DNA of 18,783 nt, from the NCBI GenBank assembly GCA_039916225.1, contig JBDSLU010000180.1, positions 1 to 18,783 on the forward strand, in the 5' to 3' direction. The notes beneath the pieces are model-generated. The model did not search any database, was not told the origin of the DNA, and worked only from the letters and a program-made list of their open reading frames with translations. This stretch comes from JBDSLU01 sp039916225. Its GTDB lineage: Bacteria > Acidobacteriota > Vicinamibacteria > Vicinamibacterales > Vicinamibacteraceae. Positions 1 through 9,184 of this stretch are shown one piece after another; within the stretch, counting starts at the first letter, position 1, and each line of letters starts with the position of its first letter. Position numbers and translations under genes: made by a program.

Positions 1-2496
1 GCCGGACAGCTGATCACGATCTACGACCCGGCGACGACGCGGCCGGACCCGGCCAACGCCGGGCAGTTCATCCGCGATCCGTTCCCGGGCAACGTCATCC
101 CGCAGAACCGGATCAGCCCGATGGCGCGCGCCATGGCCACATACTGGCCGCAGCCGAACACCACTCCGACCAACCAGTTCACGCAGACCAACAATTTCTC
201 GGCCTCGGGCGCCGCCGAGAGCACGGGCAACCGCATCGATTCGCGCGTCGATCACACCTTCAGCGACCGCTGGCGCACCTTCGTCCGCTACTCGTTCTCG
301 GACGAGGCCGGCCTGCCGTTCAACAGCTTCAACAACGCGGCCTCGTCGGCCGGCGGTGATGGGCCAACCTACACCAAGACCCACAGCCTGTCGGTCGACC
401 ACAACTACACCCTCGGGCCGACCTGGGTGTTGAATGTCCGCTATGGCCTCAACCGTCGCCTGGTGGATCGCCTCCCGATTTCGGCCGGCTTCGACCTCGC
501 CAGCCTGAACTTCCCGGCCAACGTGATCGACACGGTCGACGCCTTCGAGTTCCCGCGCGTCGGCGTCCAGAACTTCCAGGCCCTCGGCCAGAACACCTTC
601 ACCGACCTCAAAATCGCGCCGACGACGCACAGCTTCAACGTCAACGCGACCAAGGTGTGGGGTGAGCACACGCTCAAGATGGGCAGCGACTTCCGCGTCT
701 TCCAGCTGAACTTCACCCAACTGTTCTTCCCGTCCGGTCAGTTCAGCTTCAACAACGCCCAGTGGACGCAGCGCAACCCGAACGTCAGCAACGGCACGCA
801 GGGCGCGGCCCTGGCGTCGATGCTGCTCGGCATCCCGAGCGGCGTCAACCTGAGCCACAACCCGGATCCCGCCTCGACCAGCCAGTACTTCGGCGGCTAC
901 CTCCAGGACGACTGGAAGCTGGCGCGCAACGTCACGATCAACCTCGGCATCCGTTACGAGTTCGACGTGCCGCGCACTGAGCGCTTCAACCGCCTCAGCT
1001 ACTTCGATCAGAACGCGACGTCGCCGCTCGCCGGCGTGGTGCCGGCGAACGCCTTCTTCGACTCGTCGCAGCTCAAGGGCGCGGTGGTGTTCGTCGATGA
1101 CGCGGACCGCCGTCAGGTGGCGACCGACTACAACAACGTCAGCCCGCGCATCGGCTTCGCGTGGAACCTGGCGGAGAAGACGGTCATCCGCTCGGGCTAC
1201 GGCGTCTTCTACATGCCGTCGCACGTGCAGGCGGCCGGTCACTCGGGCTCGGCCGGGATGATGGGCTTCAGCACCCAGAGCGACATGATCGTCAGCCTGG
1301 ACAGCAACCGCACGCCGTTCCGGACCATCGACAATCCGTTCCCGGACGGCTTCAACCTGCCCCCGGGCACTACGGAGGGCGCCTCGACCAACCTCGGTCT
1401 CGGCATCGGCGGCGGCACCGGCGGCGTCTTCACGACGAACCAGGTGCCGCACATGCAGCAGTGGAACGTCAACCTGCAACGCGAACTGCCGGGCAACATC
1501 ATCACCGAAGTGGCCTACATCGGCAGCCGCGGTACCGATCTGCTGATCGGCGAGAGCGGGCTGGCCTTCGGCCAGGTGGATCCGTCGTTCCTCAGCCTCG
1601 GCAGCGGCCTGCAGGACCAGGTGGCGAACCCGTTCTTCGGGATCATCACCAACCCGTCGTCGCCGCTGCGCTTCCCCACCGTTTCGCGCAATCAGCTGCT
1701 GCGGCCCTACCCGCAGTACAACGGCGTCAACGCGTTCCGCGTCCCGGGCGCCAAGTCGATCTACCACGGCCTGACGCTGCGCGCCGACAAGCGCTTCGCC
1801 AAGGGCCTCAGCCTGCTGGCGTCGTACACGCTCGGCGAGTTGAAGGACGACGCCTCGACGACGGTCGGCTTCCTCGGCCAGGCCGGCTCACAGCAGAACG
1901 CCTACGACCGCGTCGGCGACTACTCGCTGTCGAGCAACGACGTGAGATACCGCTTCGTCAGCGCCTTCGTCTACGACCTGCCCTTCGGCAAGGATCAGCG
2001 CTTCGGCGGCAACCTCGGCGGCCCGCTCGGGGCGATCGTCAGCGGCTGGCAGATCAACGGCATCGTCACCTTCCAGAGCGGCTTCCCGTTGCTGTTCTCG
2101 CAGGCGAACAACAACGTCAACCTGTTCAACCCGACCCAGCGTCCGAACACGACCGGCGCCGACGCCACCCTCAACGATCAGTCGCGCACCGACGCCATCG
2201 CCCGCTGGTTCGACACCAGCCAGTTCAGCGTGGCGCCGGCCTTCCAGTTCGGCAACGTGCCGCGTGTGACCGAGCTGCGCTCGGACGGCACCAAGAACCT
2301 CGACTTCTCGCTGTTCAAGAACAACCGGTTCAAGAATGGCAAGTGGAACGCGCAGATCCGCATCGAGGCCTTCAACATGCTGAACCGGACGCAGTTCAAC
2401 TCGCCCAACACCCAGGTCGGCAGCAGCGCCTTCGGCACCATCAACGGTGCCGCGGGCGGGCGTCAGGTCCAGCTCGGCCTGAAGATGCTGCTGTGA
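1..2496 (+). CDS. Oar-like TonB-dependent receptor, 3' part (5' end outside window)
   Basis: Outer-membrane beta-barrel of the Oar-like TonB-dependent transporter type, which in Acidobacteriota usually carries an N-terminal carboxypeptidase-regulatory-like domain and a plug. The frame is open from base 1, so the ATG at 121 is internal. The first visible residues include a YDPATTRPDP stretch and IPQNRISP, typical of this family just before the barrel. The remaining 831 residues are rich in alternating aromatic/polar strands and Asn/Gly/Ser loops, with barrel-type segments such as YLQDDWKL, LNLGIRYEF and ITEVAYIGSRG. The chain ends in RQVQLGLKMLL before TGA, matching the usual last strand. The signal peptide, regulatory domain and plug lie upstream of the window. 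The substrate cannot be told from sequence; large glycans or other polymers are common guesses for the family. Codon use is regular and no lesion is seen. Confidence 0.92.
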   Translation, partial: AGQLITIYDPATTRPDPANAGQFIRDPFPGNVIPQNRISPMARAMATYWPQPNTTPTNQFTQTNNFSASGAAESTGNRIDSRVDHTFSDRWRTFVRYSFSDEAGLPFNSFNNAASSAGGDGPTYTKTHSLSVDHNYTLGPTWVLNVRYGLNRRLVDRLPISAGFDLASLNFPANVIDTVDAFEFPRVGVQNFQALGQNTFTDLKIAPTTHSFNVNATKVWGEHTLKMGSDFRVFQLNFTQLFFPSGQFSFNNAQWTQRNPNVSNGTQGAALASMLLGIPSGVNLSHNPDPASTSQYFGGYLQDDWKLARNVTINLGIRYEFDVPRTERFNRLSYFDQNATSPLAGVVPANAFFDSSQLKGAVVFVDDADRRQVATDYNNVSPRIGFAWNLAEKTVIRSGYGVFYMPSHVQAAGHSGSAGMMGFSTQSDMIVSLDSNRTPFRTIDNPFPDGFNLPPGTTEGASTNLGLGIGGGTGGVFTTNQVPHMQQWNVNLQRELPGNIITEVAYIGSRGTDLLIGESGLAFGQVDPSFLSLGSGLQDQVANPFFGIITNPSSPLRFPTVSRNQLLRPYPQYNGVNAFRVPGAKSIYHGLTLRADKRFAKGLSLLASYTLGELKDDASTTVGFLGQAGSQQNAYDRVGDYSLSSNDVRYRFVSAFVYDLPFGKDQRFGGNLGGPLGAIVSGWQINGIVTFQSGFPLLFSQANNNVNLFNPTQRPNTTGADATLNDQSRTDAIARWFDTSQFSVAPAFQFGNVPRVTELRSDGTKNLDFSLFKNNRFKNGKWNAQIRIEAFNMLNRTQFNSPNTQVGSSAFGTINGAAGGRQVQLGLKMLL

Positions 2497-2541
2497 TCGG
2501 CGCAAGCCCTGGCACGGCCAGGATCGTCGTGAACCGACCAC

Positions 2542-2571
2542 ACGGGAGGGTTCCACCATGGACCCTCCCGT
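2542..2571 (+). terminator. Hairpin after the TonB-dependent receptor gene
   Basis: A perfect 10-bp inverted repeat (ACGGGAGGGT / ACCCTCCCGT) encloses a 10-nt loop, 45 nt after the receptor stop codon. No T-run follows, so it is a candidate for a non-canonical terminator or an mRNA 3' stabiliser rather than a classic intrinsic terminator. Confidence 0.5.
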
Positions 2572-2764
2572 CATCCGAGGGAGCCCTTCTCCACCAAACG
2601 GCGATGTACTCGTTTTGTGCAGGACCTAGTATCCCGGTCTGGCAAGAGATGGTCGCAGTCCGGCCGTCGTCCGGGCTGTGGCGGCGGGAACGCGGTGCAG
2701 ATCGAAACAAGACTGTCATGAGGACGTGCCGCGGTACTGCGGAGATGGACCGCGCGCCCTCCAT
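2572..2764. other. Segment without a recognisable gene between the receptor hairpin and the HEIxE pseudogene
   Basis: I see no coherent coding frame, RNA gene or repeat here. One frame stays open from 2678 into the following pseudogene, but its residues before about 2765 do not look like protein sequence. The missing N-terminal part of that gene may once have occupied this stretch. Confidence 0.4.
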
Positions 2765-3405
2765 CGGATGCTTCGTCTCGAGCACGGCAGCGTCCCGTTC
2801 GCCGTGCTCCCCCGGTGCGGGAGTGAAGCCGAGCTGACGGCGACCGCCAGCCACGAAATCCTGGAGGCGGCGACGAACCCGGATCCGGCGCGACGGGGGT
2901 TCGCGTTCCGGCGCACGTCTACGAACCTGGGGTTCACCGCGGCCGGCGTCGAGCCTGTCGATCCCTGTGGGATCGTGACCATGGACCGGCACCGGACCGA
3001 GGAGAACGGCTTCGTTCTGCAGCGCGCGTGGTCCAATCCTGCCGCCTCACGGGGCGAGAACCGTGTGTGCCGGCGCGAGCCGACGAGCCGTATCTTGCGC
3101 TCATCCCGCGCACGCCGACCGTCCGGCTCGGCAACGCCGGTGAACGGGTGACCATTGCGCTCGACGCGGCCGCGGATCGCCCAGTCTCCTCATGGAGCGT
3201 CTCTTCACTCGATCTGAGCGGGACGCACGACCACAAGCACTACGTCGACGTAGCGCTCGATCGCTCGATTGTCGTTGCCGGCGACACAGTACGGCTGACG
3301 ATCACCGCTCGCAGGAGCCCTCCGAAGGGGATCTGCATCGTCGGCGTCGTGTCCACGCGCGGAGAGACGTCGCATGTGTGGCCGATCGCCGTTGTAACGC
3401 CCTGA
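2765..3405 (+). pseudogene. Frameshifted, 5'-truncated secreted-type protein with HEIxE motif
   Basis: Two overlapping frames make one protein when joined. The first carries a short VPFAVLPRCG stretch, then SHEILEAATNPDP (the HEILEA codons are at 2852-2869), NLGFTAAGVEPVDPCG and QRAWSNPAA. The second continues with CVPARADEPYLALIPRTP and a beta-rich C-terminal domain ending at the TGA of 3403-3405. The switch lies at about 3056-3063 and is explained by one missing C (AACCG where AACCCG would keep the frame, giving Gly-Glu-Asn-Pro-Cys). SHExxEAxTDP-like motifs occur in uncharacterised secreted bacterial proteins and resemble the start of a metal-binding helix, but no HExxH is present, so protease function is not claimed. 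No start codon, ribosome site or signal peptide can be placed upstream, so the 5' part also seems lost. The next damaged gene begins about 18 nt downstream. Confidence 0.6.
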
Positions 3406-3422
3406 CGCATCGCCGAGAAGGC

Positions 3423-4539
3423 TGGACAGGCCGGGTCCTGATCGTCGGCGGCGGCATTGCGGGGCTCGCACTCGGCCCGGGCGCTTCGCAGGCGCGGCAT
3501 CGATGCCGACCTGATCGAACGCGCCCCGGCGTGGTCGTCGATCGGCACGGGCATCTACATGCCGGGCAATGGCGTCCGTGCCCTCGAGGCCCTGGGCCTC
3601 GACGCGCGCCTCGCGCCGGCCGCGCCGATTCCGGCACAACGTCTCCTTGATCGTCGTGGGCGATGTCTCGTTGACATCGAGCTGGACGGTGTCTGGGGCG
3701 CGGTGGCCCCCTGCCTCGGCATGCGCCGGATCGATCTGCATCGTCTGCTCGTCCACGGCGCTCTCGGCGTGCCGATTCGATTCGGCACGACGGTGCAGAC
3801 GCTGACGGAAACCCGCGATTCGGTTGGCGTCGTCTTCGACGACGGGACGTCGCGCGCATACGACGTGGTCGTCGGCGCCGACGGTCTGCGGTCATCGATC
3901 CGGCGCCTGGTGTTCGGCGACACGCGGCCGCGCTACGTCGGCCAGGTGTGCTGGCGCTTTCTCGTCCCGGATACCTGCGGCGTCACGACCTGGACGGCCA
4001 TGCTGGCTCGCGATCGGGCATGGCTGATGATGCCGGTTGGGCGCGGCGGGCTGTATTGCTACGCCGACCTGCTGAGCCCGACGCCTGACGACGGCACGCG
4101 AGGCGACGGCGCCCAGCTCCGCACGCTGTTTGGCGATTTCGCCGAGCCGGTGCCCAGCCTGTTCGATCGCATGACGCACGCCGAGGCGGTCCACTTCGCT
4201 CCGATCGAGGATGTGATGGTCGACCCACCGTGCAAGGGGCGGGTCGTGCTGATCGGCGACGCTGCACATGCCACGTCGCCCAACATGGCCGAAGGCGCGT
4301 CGATGGCGCTCGAAGACGCCGTGATCCTGGGCGAGCTGCTCGCCCGCGACGGCCACCCGATCAATCTCCTCGCCGCCTTTGCCGATCGCCGTCGGGCGCG
4401 CATCCGCTGGGTGCAGGAGCGCACGCGCCGGCGGGATCGTATTCGCGGGCTGCCGGAGTTCGTCCGAAACCTGGCGCTTCGTCTGGCCGGACGCGCCATC
4501 TACCGGCAGGACTACGGGCCGCTGCGCGACGCGCCGTGA
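3423..4539 (+). pseudogene. FAD-dependent monooxygenase (PHBH/UbiH-like), frameshifted and without start codon
   Basis: Class A flavoprotein monooxygenase fold. The Rossmann motif RVLIVGGGIAGLAL is read in one frame, and the rest of the protein, from ARALRRRGIDADLIERAP onward, in another. Removing one G at 3474/3475 restores a continuous protein. The DG motif (VVVGADGLRSSIRR) and the FAD ribityl-binding motif (VVLIGDAAHATSP, codons near 4240-4275) are both intact, and the C-terminus ends normally at TGA, so apart from the extra base the chain is full length at about 370 residues. Upstream of the Rossmann motif in its frame (3405-3435) there is no ATG, GTG or TTG; the codons before TGRVLIV read GGC-TGG, which suggests that the start codon is also lost. 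The gene converges on the - strand gene ending at 4566, 26 nt away. It could be a true pseudogene or a gene damaged by assembly errors. Family assignment is firm, substrate unknown. Confidence 0.8.
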
Positions 4540-4565
4540 GGGCGAGCGACGCGTCGGTGCGCCGG

Positions 4566-5960
4566 TCAGGCCGCGTCGGCCATGTATCCCAGCAGCCCGC
4601 GCTCCTTGACGAGCTGCGCCACCGCCAGTGGCACCATCGCCTCCCAGGCAACATCACCCGAGCGCAGGCGCTTGAGCACGTCGCGCGAGAAGATCGACAG
4701 GCACCGTTCGTCGTAGTCACGGACGCTCTCGATCAGGCGGTTCTCCAGCAGATACGAATAGAGATGCTGCAGGTGCGGCTCGACCCGGAGGTTGCCGGCG
4801 GTCACGAGCGAACCGCTGCGCTCATCGAGCAGCGGATACGCGTACAGCTTCAAGTCGTTCTTGAAGAGCCGCCCGAACGACTCGAGAATGCCGCCCTCGA
4901 GGTCGGCGTAGTACTTCTCGTCGAAGATCTCGCGCAGGGTCGGGACGCCCATCACGATGCCGATCATCTTCTTGGTGTGCCGGAACAGGTAGGCCGCCAG
5001 GCGGTGATACTCCGCGTAGTTCGAGATCAGCACAGTCTTGCCGAGGGCGCCCAGGATGTCGGCCCGATCGAGGAAGTCCTGCGCGTCGATCGTGTCCTCG
5101 TCGGTCAGGTTCTTCAGCGTCATCTCCATGATCGTCACGATCTGCTCGCCGTGCAGGCGCGGTTCCTGCACGAACTGCGCTTGCGCGGAGCGCAGCATGT
5201 CGATGGAGACGTTGGTGGCGGGGCGGAAGCTGCCGCGCTCGATGAGGATGGCCTTCTTGTAGAGGGCGTCCGCCGGCTGGACGACCTCGCCGGCCGCCGT
5301 GAACATCGCGGCGTTGGTCAGGCCGTGCTGCACCAGCTTCAGGCTCAGGAGGCGGTTGTCCACCTTTGCGAACGCCGATCCCGAGCACTCGATCATGTCC
5401 ACTTCCACGCGCTCGCTGGTCAGCGAGTCCAGGAGCGACACGATGAGCGCGGTCGGGTCGTGATGGAGGTAGGCGGCGCCGTGCGCCAGGTTGACGCCGA
5501 TGAGGCCGAGCGCCTCCTGCTCCTGGAGGTTCTCCTTATCCAGGAGGCGCACGTGAATGATGATTTGCGATGCCGGCGAGCGCGGCGCGGTTTGAAAACG
5601 CACGCCGAGCCAGCCGTGCGGATCGTCCTTGCGGACGAAGCCGTTGGCTGCGACGGTGTCGGCGAACACGAAGAACTTCGTCGTCTCGCCGCGCTTGGCG
5701 TCGAGGCGCTCGACGAGCAACCCGAACTCGTGGTCGAGCATCGCGGTGATGCGCTGCTTGCTCACGTAGCGGTCGCTCGGGCCGTAAATCGCGTCACTGA
5801 AGGTCATGTCGTAGGCCGACATGGCCTTGGCGATGGTGCCCGCTGCGCCGCCAACGCGGAAGAACCAACGCGCTACCTCCTGGCCGGCCCCGATCTCGGC
5901 GAACGTGCCGTAGAGGCCCGGATCGAGGTTGACTTGCAGTGCCTTCTGGTGGGTATCCAC
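4566..5960 (-). CDS. Conserved bacterial protein of unknown function, 464 aa
   Basis: Start chosen at GTG 5960 because a GGGAG ribosome site sits six bases upstream and conserved-looking sequence begins there (VDTHQKALQVNLDPGLYGTF); the open frame continues upstream to 6425 but that part is Arg-rich and non-protein-like. The N-terminal segment AEIGAGQEVARWFFRVGG (residues 21-38) followed by AKAMSAYDMTFSDAIYG (44-60) is very distinctive. From memory, this family is carried in databases under unreliable names (TonB-dependent receptor, nicotinate-nucleotide adenylyltransferase). Neither fits: there is no signal peptide, no barrel, and no HxGH nucleotidyltransferase motif. The protein looks soluble, cytoplasmic and mixed alpha/beta, with many charged residues. 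It ends LLGYMADAA. It stands alone: the downstream neighbour is convergent, and the upstream - strand gene (mprF) ends 538 nt away. No function is assigned. Confidence 0.85.
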   Translation of the reverse strand: MDTHQKALQVNLDPGLYGTFAEIGAGQEVARWFFRVGGAAGTIAKAMSAYDMTFSDAIYGPSDRYVSKQRITAMLDHEFGLLVERLDAKRGETTKFFVFADTVAANGFVRKDDPHGWLGVRFQTAPRSPASQIIIHVRLLDKENLQEQEALGLIGVNLAHGAAYLHHDPTALIVSLLDSLTSERVEVDMIECSGSAFAKVDNRLLSLKLVQHGLTNAAMFTAAGEVVQPADALYKKAILIERGSFRPATNVSIDMLRSAQAQFVQEPRLHGEQIVTIMEMTLKNLTDEDTIDAQDFLDRADILGALGKTVLISNYAEYHRLAAYLFRHTKKMIGIVMGVPTLREIFDEKYYADLEGGILESFGRLFKNDLKLYAYPLLDERSGSLVTAGNLRVEPHLQHLYSYLLENRLIESVRDYDERCLSIFSRDVLKRLRSGDVAWEAMVPLAVAQLVKERGLLGYMADAA

Positions 5961-6498
5961 GGTTGTCTCCCACGTCTGCAATCGGCCGCGCCCCGCCCGC
6001 CTTGATTCCAGCCGCTGGTGCGGGCTGGGCGCGGCTCCGCCAAGGGCCTGGTCCGGGGCCGACGATTGCGTCTGGTATGGCGCTCGGCGAGTCTCCCGCG
6101 CCACACGTTGCCGGCGAGGTCGCGGACGACCGGCTGCGCGCATGCTCGAGCGCATCGACGCGTCGCCGCTGCACGCGATGAATCCAGCCGTCGCCGTAGC
6201 CGAGTGGCAGGGGCCGCGCCCTGCACCACGGCGCGGCCGGACAGCGCGCCGATCGCGTACAGCCCGATTTTCAAAAGTCGTTATCGGCCCGGATCCTCGG
6301 GACCAGGCCGCCCCAGCCAGCCGCATCAGTGGGCCGACGCCGCAGCGACGGCAGCCACGGAAGACCTCCTCGTGCCTCCCGATCGGGAGGCCGGCCCCCG
6401 CCGCATCGCCCGTCGCCGCCGTCATGGCCGGCAGGAACTCGGGGAGGCGGGCCCGCAGGCACGTCGTCCGCTCGTCTCGGCGTCGCTCAACGCAATCG
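5961..6498. other. 538-nt gap between mprF and the conserved unknown gene
   Basis: Several frames are open here, as expected at this GC content, but their translations are dominated by Arg/Ala/Pro with no recognisable motif, and none has a convincing ribosome site. The GGGAG site for the downstream gene is at its left end and the 18-bp palindrome at 6374-6391 is the only clear structure. The promoter of the 464-aa gene should lie here, but I cannot point to -35/-10 elements. Confidence 0.45.
6374..6391. promoter_or_regulatory. 18-bp perfect palindrome downstream of mprF
   Basis: GCCTCCCGATCGGGAGGC is a perfect palindrome. As RNA it would fold into a 7-bp G/C-rich stem with a GATC loop, 108 nt after the mprF stop codon. 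No T-run follows on the - strand. It could be the end of the hydrolase-mprF transcript, or a dimeric-regulator operator for the next gene. The function is not decidable from sequence. Confidence 0.4.
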
Positions 6499-9153
6499 TC
6501 AACGGGCGAGTGAGCCGCTCGAGGCTGTCCGAATCACGGACGGGGTGTCCTGCCGACGCGGAAGCCGGGGCGCCGACGGCCGCCGTCCGGGCGGCCCCGG
6601 TGCTCTGAGGAAGATGCGGCGGTAGCCGCCGGCAATCAGGGCCGACACGTCGGCGAGGACGCGCGGCAAGGCCAGGCCGCCCGGGCAGGCGAGGTAGCGC
6701 GGCTCCCAGACCGGCACGAACTTTTCCTTGAAGGCACGCAGCCCCTGGAATCCGTAGAACACCTCGCCGTGCTCGTAGACGAAGGCGCCGATCTTCCCCC
6801 ACCGTGGCGCCACCGGCGAGCGCTCGAAGCCTGAGAGCGGCGCCATGCCGAGCGAAAAGCGGCGGTAGCCTTCGCCGCGGCCCCACAGCATCACGTGTAC
6901 CAGCAGCGCCTCCATCACGTTCTTCGGCGCGTCGGCAGTGAAACGCATCAGATCGACGGACAGGTCCGAGCCTGGCGCGCCCGGCCACAGGGTGGCGAAC
7001 GCCTGGATAGCGCCATCGCGCTCGATCACGCCGACCGGGAAGTGGCGGACGTAGACCTCATCGAAGAAGCCGAGCGAGAAGCCCTTCTCCGCGGCGGCCT
7101 TGTGCGCCAGCCAGTCGTCCGAGACGCGCCGGAGCGCGGGCAGGTGCGACGGTACGTCGGCCGGCGCGATCAGCCGGAACGTGCCGCGGTCCCGCTCGAG
7201 CCGGCGTAGGGTCTGGCGGGCGCGCGCCCCGGCGCCGCCGTCGACGGTGAACGACGGCAGATCGACCAGTGCCTCTTCACCGAGCTTGACGAACGTCAGG
7301 CCGAAGTCGGCATAGCGGTGCAGCCCGGTGTGACCGATCTCGTAGAACACGGGCGTGCCGGCATAGTCGTCGACCCGCTCGAGAAAGCGGCGGATGAGCG
7401 TCCGCTGCAGCGCCGCGGGGCTGACCGGATCGCCCATCGCCACCCATGTCCGGCCTTGGACGCCGTACATCACGAAGCCGCCGCGCGCGTCATCGAAGAT
7501 CACTCCCTTGTCGCGCAGGAAGACGAGGTTGGCGGTGGTGGCAGGATGGGCCGCGACCAGGGCGGCGGCCTCGTCCACCGTCGCCTCATCCGGTGCGTCG
7601 ACCTCGTGGCGCGGGTGCCCCACCAGGCGGGCGATGCCGACGAGCAGCACGGCGATGGCGGCGCCGACCGAGGCCCGCAGCGATCGCGACGCCTCTCCGG
7701 TGAGCTCGAAACGCCACCACAGATCGGCACCGTAGTCGAGGTGCTGGAACGCAAACAGCCCCAGCCAGGCGGAAGCGCCGAGCGTGCCGGCGACCGCCGC
7801 GATCCACCGCGGAGAGAAGCGCGTCGCGAAGAACGCCGCGCGGCGATTGAAGGCGGGCCGGGCCCGGCGCAGGACGAGCAGCACGCCGAGGAGCAGCGCC
7901 GCCTCCTCGACGTCGAAGCCCTTCAGCAGCGACGCGGCCATGCCGACGACGATCAGGAGCGACGACGCATAGTAGGCCGCGTCGAGCCGTCGCGCGAGCC
8001 CGTGCGACAGCACGAGCAAGCCGGCGCCGGCGATGCTGCCGGCGAAGTGGGAGGTCTCGATCACGCCGAGCGGCAGCAGACGATCGAGCAGATCGAGGCG
8101 CCCGGGTGCGGCCGGCGTCGCGCCCGAGGCCAGCAGCACCACGCCGGCCAGGAAGGTGAAGGCCGCGAGCGCTTGCGGCGTCAGCTGCTGCGTGAGCCGG
8201 CCCATCCAGCCGGCGGCGCGGGTGAGATGGATACGTCGTTGCCGCGCTTCGTCGGCGACGAGGGCGAGCACGCCGGCGAGGAACGGCAACAGATAGTAGA
8301 CGGCGCGATAGACGACGAACGCGGGCAGGAGTGCGGCCGCCGGCATCCACGGCCGCAGCCACAACACCATCAGCCCTTCGAACACGCCGACGCCTCCCGG
8401 AACATGGCTGGCCATGCCTAGGAGCACAGCGGCGAGAAACGCCCCCAGCACGGTGAGGAACGGCGGCGCGCCGACCGGCAGCAGCAGGTACAGGATCGAG
8501 CCGGCGAGGAGCCAGTCGGTGACGGACAGGGCGAGTTGCGCCAGCGCCATCGCCGGGCGAGGCAGCCGCACGGGCACGGGTCCCACCCGCAGCGGCTCGC
8601 GGCGCACGATGCAGATCAGGATGTACGCCGCGACGAGGGCGACCAGCAGCACGCCGGCTGCGCGCGTCACCGCTGGCGCCGGCAGGAAGGCCGCGTCGGG
8701 CAGGGGCGCCAGCGCAAGGCTGACGCCGCCGAGCGCCAGCAGCCCGATCCAGAACGTGATCGAGTAGCTGACCACGACGTGGGTCATCTCCTCGGCGGTC
8801 ACGCCCCAGCGGGCGTAGAAGCGGTAGCGCACCGACGCACCCGAGAGCGCGGCGAAGCCGACCGTGTGCGAGATCGCATACGCGACGAGGGCCGCTCCCG
8901 CGATCCGTCGTCGCGGCACATCCCGGCCGATCGAGCTGAACGCCAGGAGGTCGTAGCCCGTCAGCACCGCGTAGTTCAGTGCGGTCAAGGTCATAGCGAG
9001 CCACAGCCGCGGCTGCGGCGTGGCGAACACCGCCGCCTGCAAATCGCGCCAGTGCACGGAATGCAGCTCGACACGGAGAACGGCGAGCGCGACGAGGAAG
9101 ACGAACAGGCTGATCAGCGCCGGCAGGGCGTGACGGAGACGTTGGCGGATCAT
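6499..9153 (-). CDS. mprF: MprF: bifunctional aminoacyl-phosphatidylglycerol synthase/flippase
   Basis: Transfers an amino acid (typically Lys or Ala, from aminoacyl-tRNA) to phosphatidylglycerol and flips the product across the cytoplasmic membrane, lowering surface negative charge; this family role is established. Start at ATG 9153, with GGAG six bases upstream, giving 884 residues against the usual 840-870. A hydrophobic N-terminal half with many membrane segments (residues ~8-520) contains the flippase signature ASHVPGGVGVFEG (248-260). The soluble C-terminal synthetase (about 530-850) shows WVAMGDPVSP (570-579), PVFYEIG (601-607) and the family's LRAFKEKFVPVWEPRYLA (815-832). The last ~35 residues are a basic, Pro/Arg-rich tail not typical of the family. 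It follows the duplicated AcvB/VirJ-type hydrolase by 31 nt, so the two are almost surely co-transcribed. Which amino acid is transferred cannot be read from the sequence. Confidence 0.95.
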   Translation of the reverse strand: MIRQRLRHALPALISLFVFLVALAVLRVELHSVHWRDLQAAVFATPQPRLWLAMTLTALNYAVLTGYDLLAFSSIGRDVPRRRIAGAALVAYAISHTVGFAALSGASVRYRFYARWGVTAEEMTHVVVSYSITFWIGLLALGGVSLALAPLPDAAFLPAPAVTRAAGVLLVALVAAYILICIVRREPLRVGPVPVRLPRPAMALAQLALSVTDWLLAGSILYLLLPVGAPPFLTVLGAFLAAVLLGMASHVPGGVGVFEGLMVLWLRPWMPAAALLPAFVVYRAVYYLLPFLAGVLALVADEARQRRIHLTRAAGWMGRLTQQLTPQALAAFTFLAGVVLLASGATPAAPGRLDLLDRLLPLGVIETSHFAGSIAGAGLLVLSHGLARRLDAAYYASSLLIVVGMAASLLKGFDVEEAALLLGVLLVLRRARPAFNRRAAFFATRFSPRWIAAVAGTLGASAWLGLFAFQHLDYGADLWWRFELTGEASRSLRASVGAAIAVLLVGIARLVGHPRHEVDAPDEATVDEAAALVAAHPATTANLVFLRDKGVIFDDARGGFVMYGVQGRTWVAMGDPVSPAALQRTLIRRFLERVDDYAGTPVFYEIGHTGLHRYADFGLTFVKLGEEALVDLPSFTVDGGAGARARQTLRRLERDRGTFRLIAPADVPSHLPALRRVSDDWLAHKAAAEKGFSLGFFDEVYVRHFPVGVIERDGAIQAFATLWPGAPGSDLSVDLMRFTADAPKNVMEALLVHVMLWGRGEGYRRFSLGMAPLSGFERSPVAPRWGKIGAFVYEHGEVFYGFQGLRAFKEKFVPVWEPRYLACPGGLALPRVLADVSALIAGGYRRIFLRAPGPPGRRPSAPRLPRRQDTPSVIRTASSGSLAR

Positions 9154-9184
9154 CGGCGGCTCCAGGCGTGTGCGGCGGTCCGCC

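Noticed and set aside
1161..2837. Long + strand open frame (558 codons) overlapping the TonB receptor
   Set aside because: Arg/Pro/His-rich translation with no motif; it is a GC-driven shadow of the receptor gene in another frame.
4230..6005. Long + strand open frame (591 codons) opposite the 464-aa gene
   Set aside because: Antisense shadow of a conserved protein; starts inside the monooxygenase gene in the wrong frame.
5961..6425. N-terminal extension of the 464-aa protein to an upstream ATG
   Set aside because: The extension is Arg-rich and protein-unlike, and GTG 5960 has a well-spaced GGGAG site.
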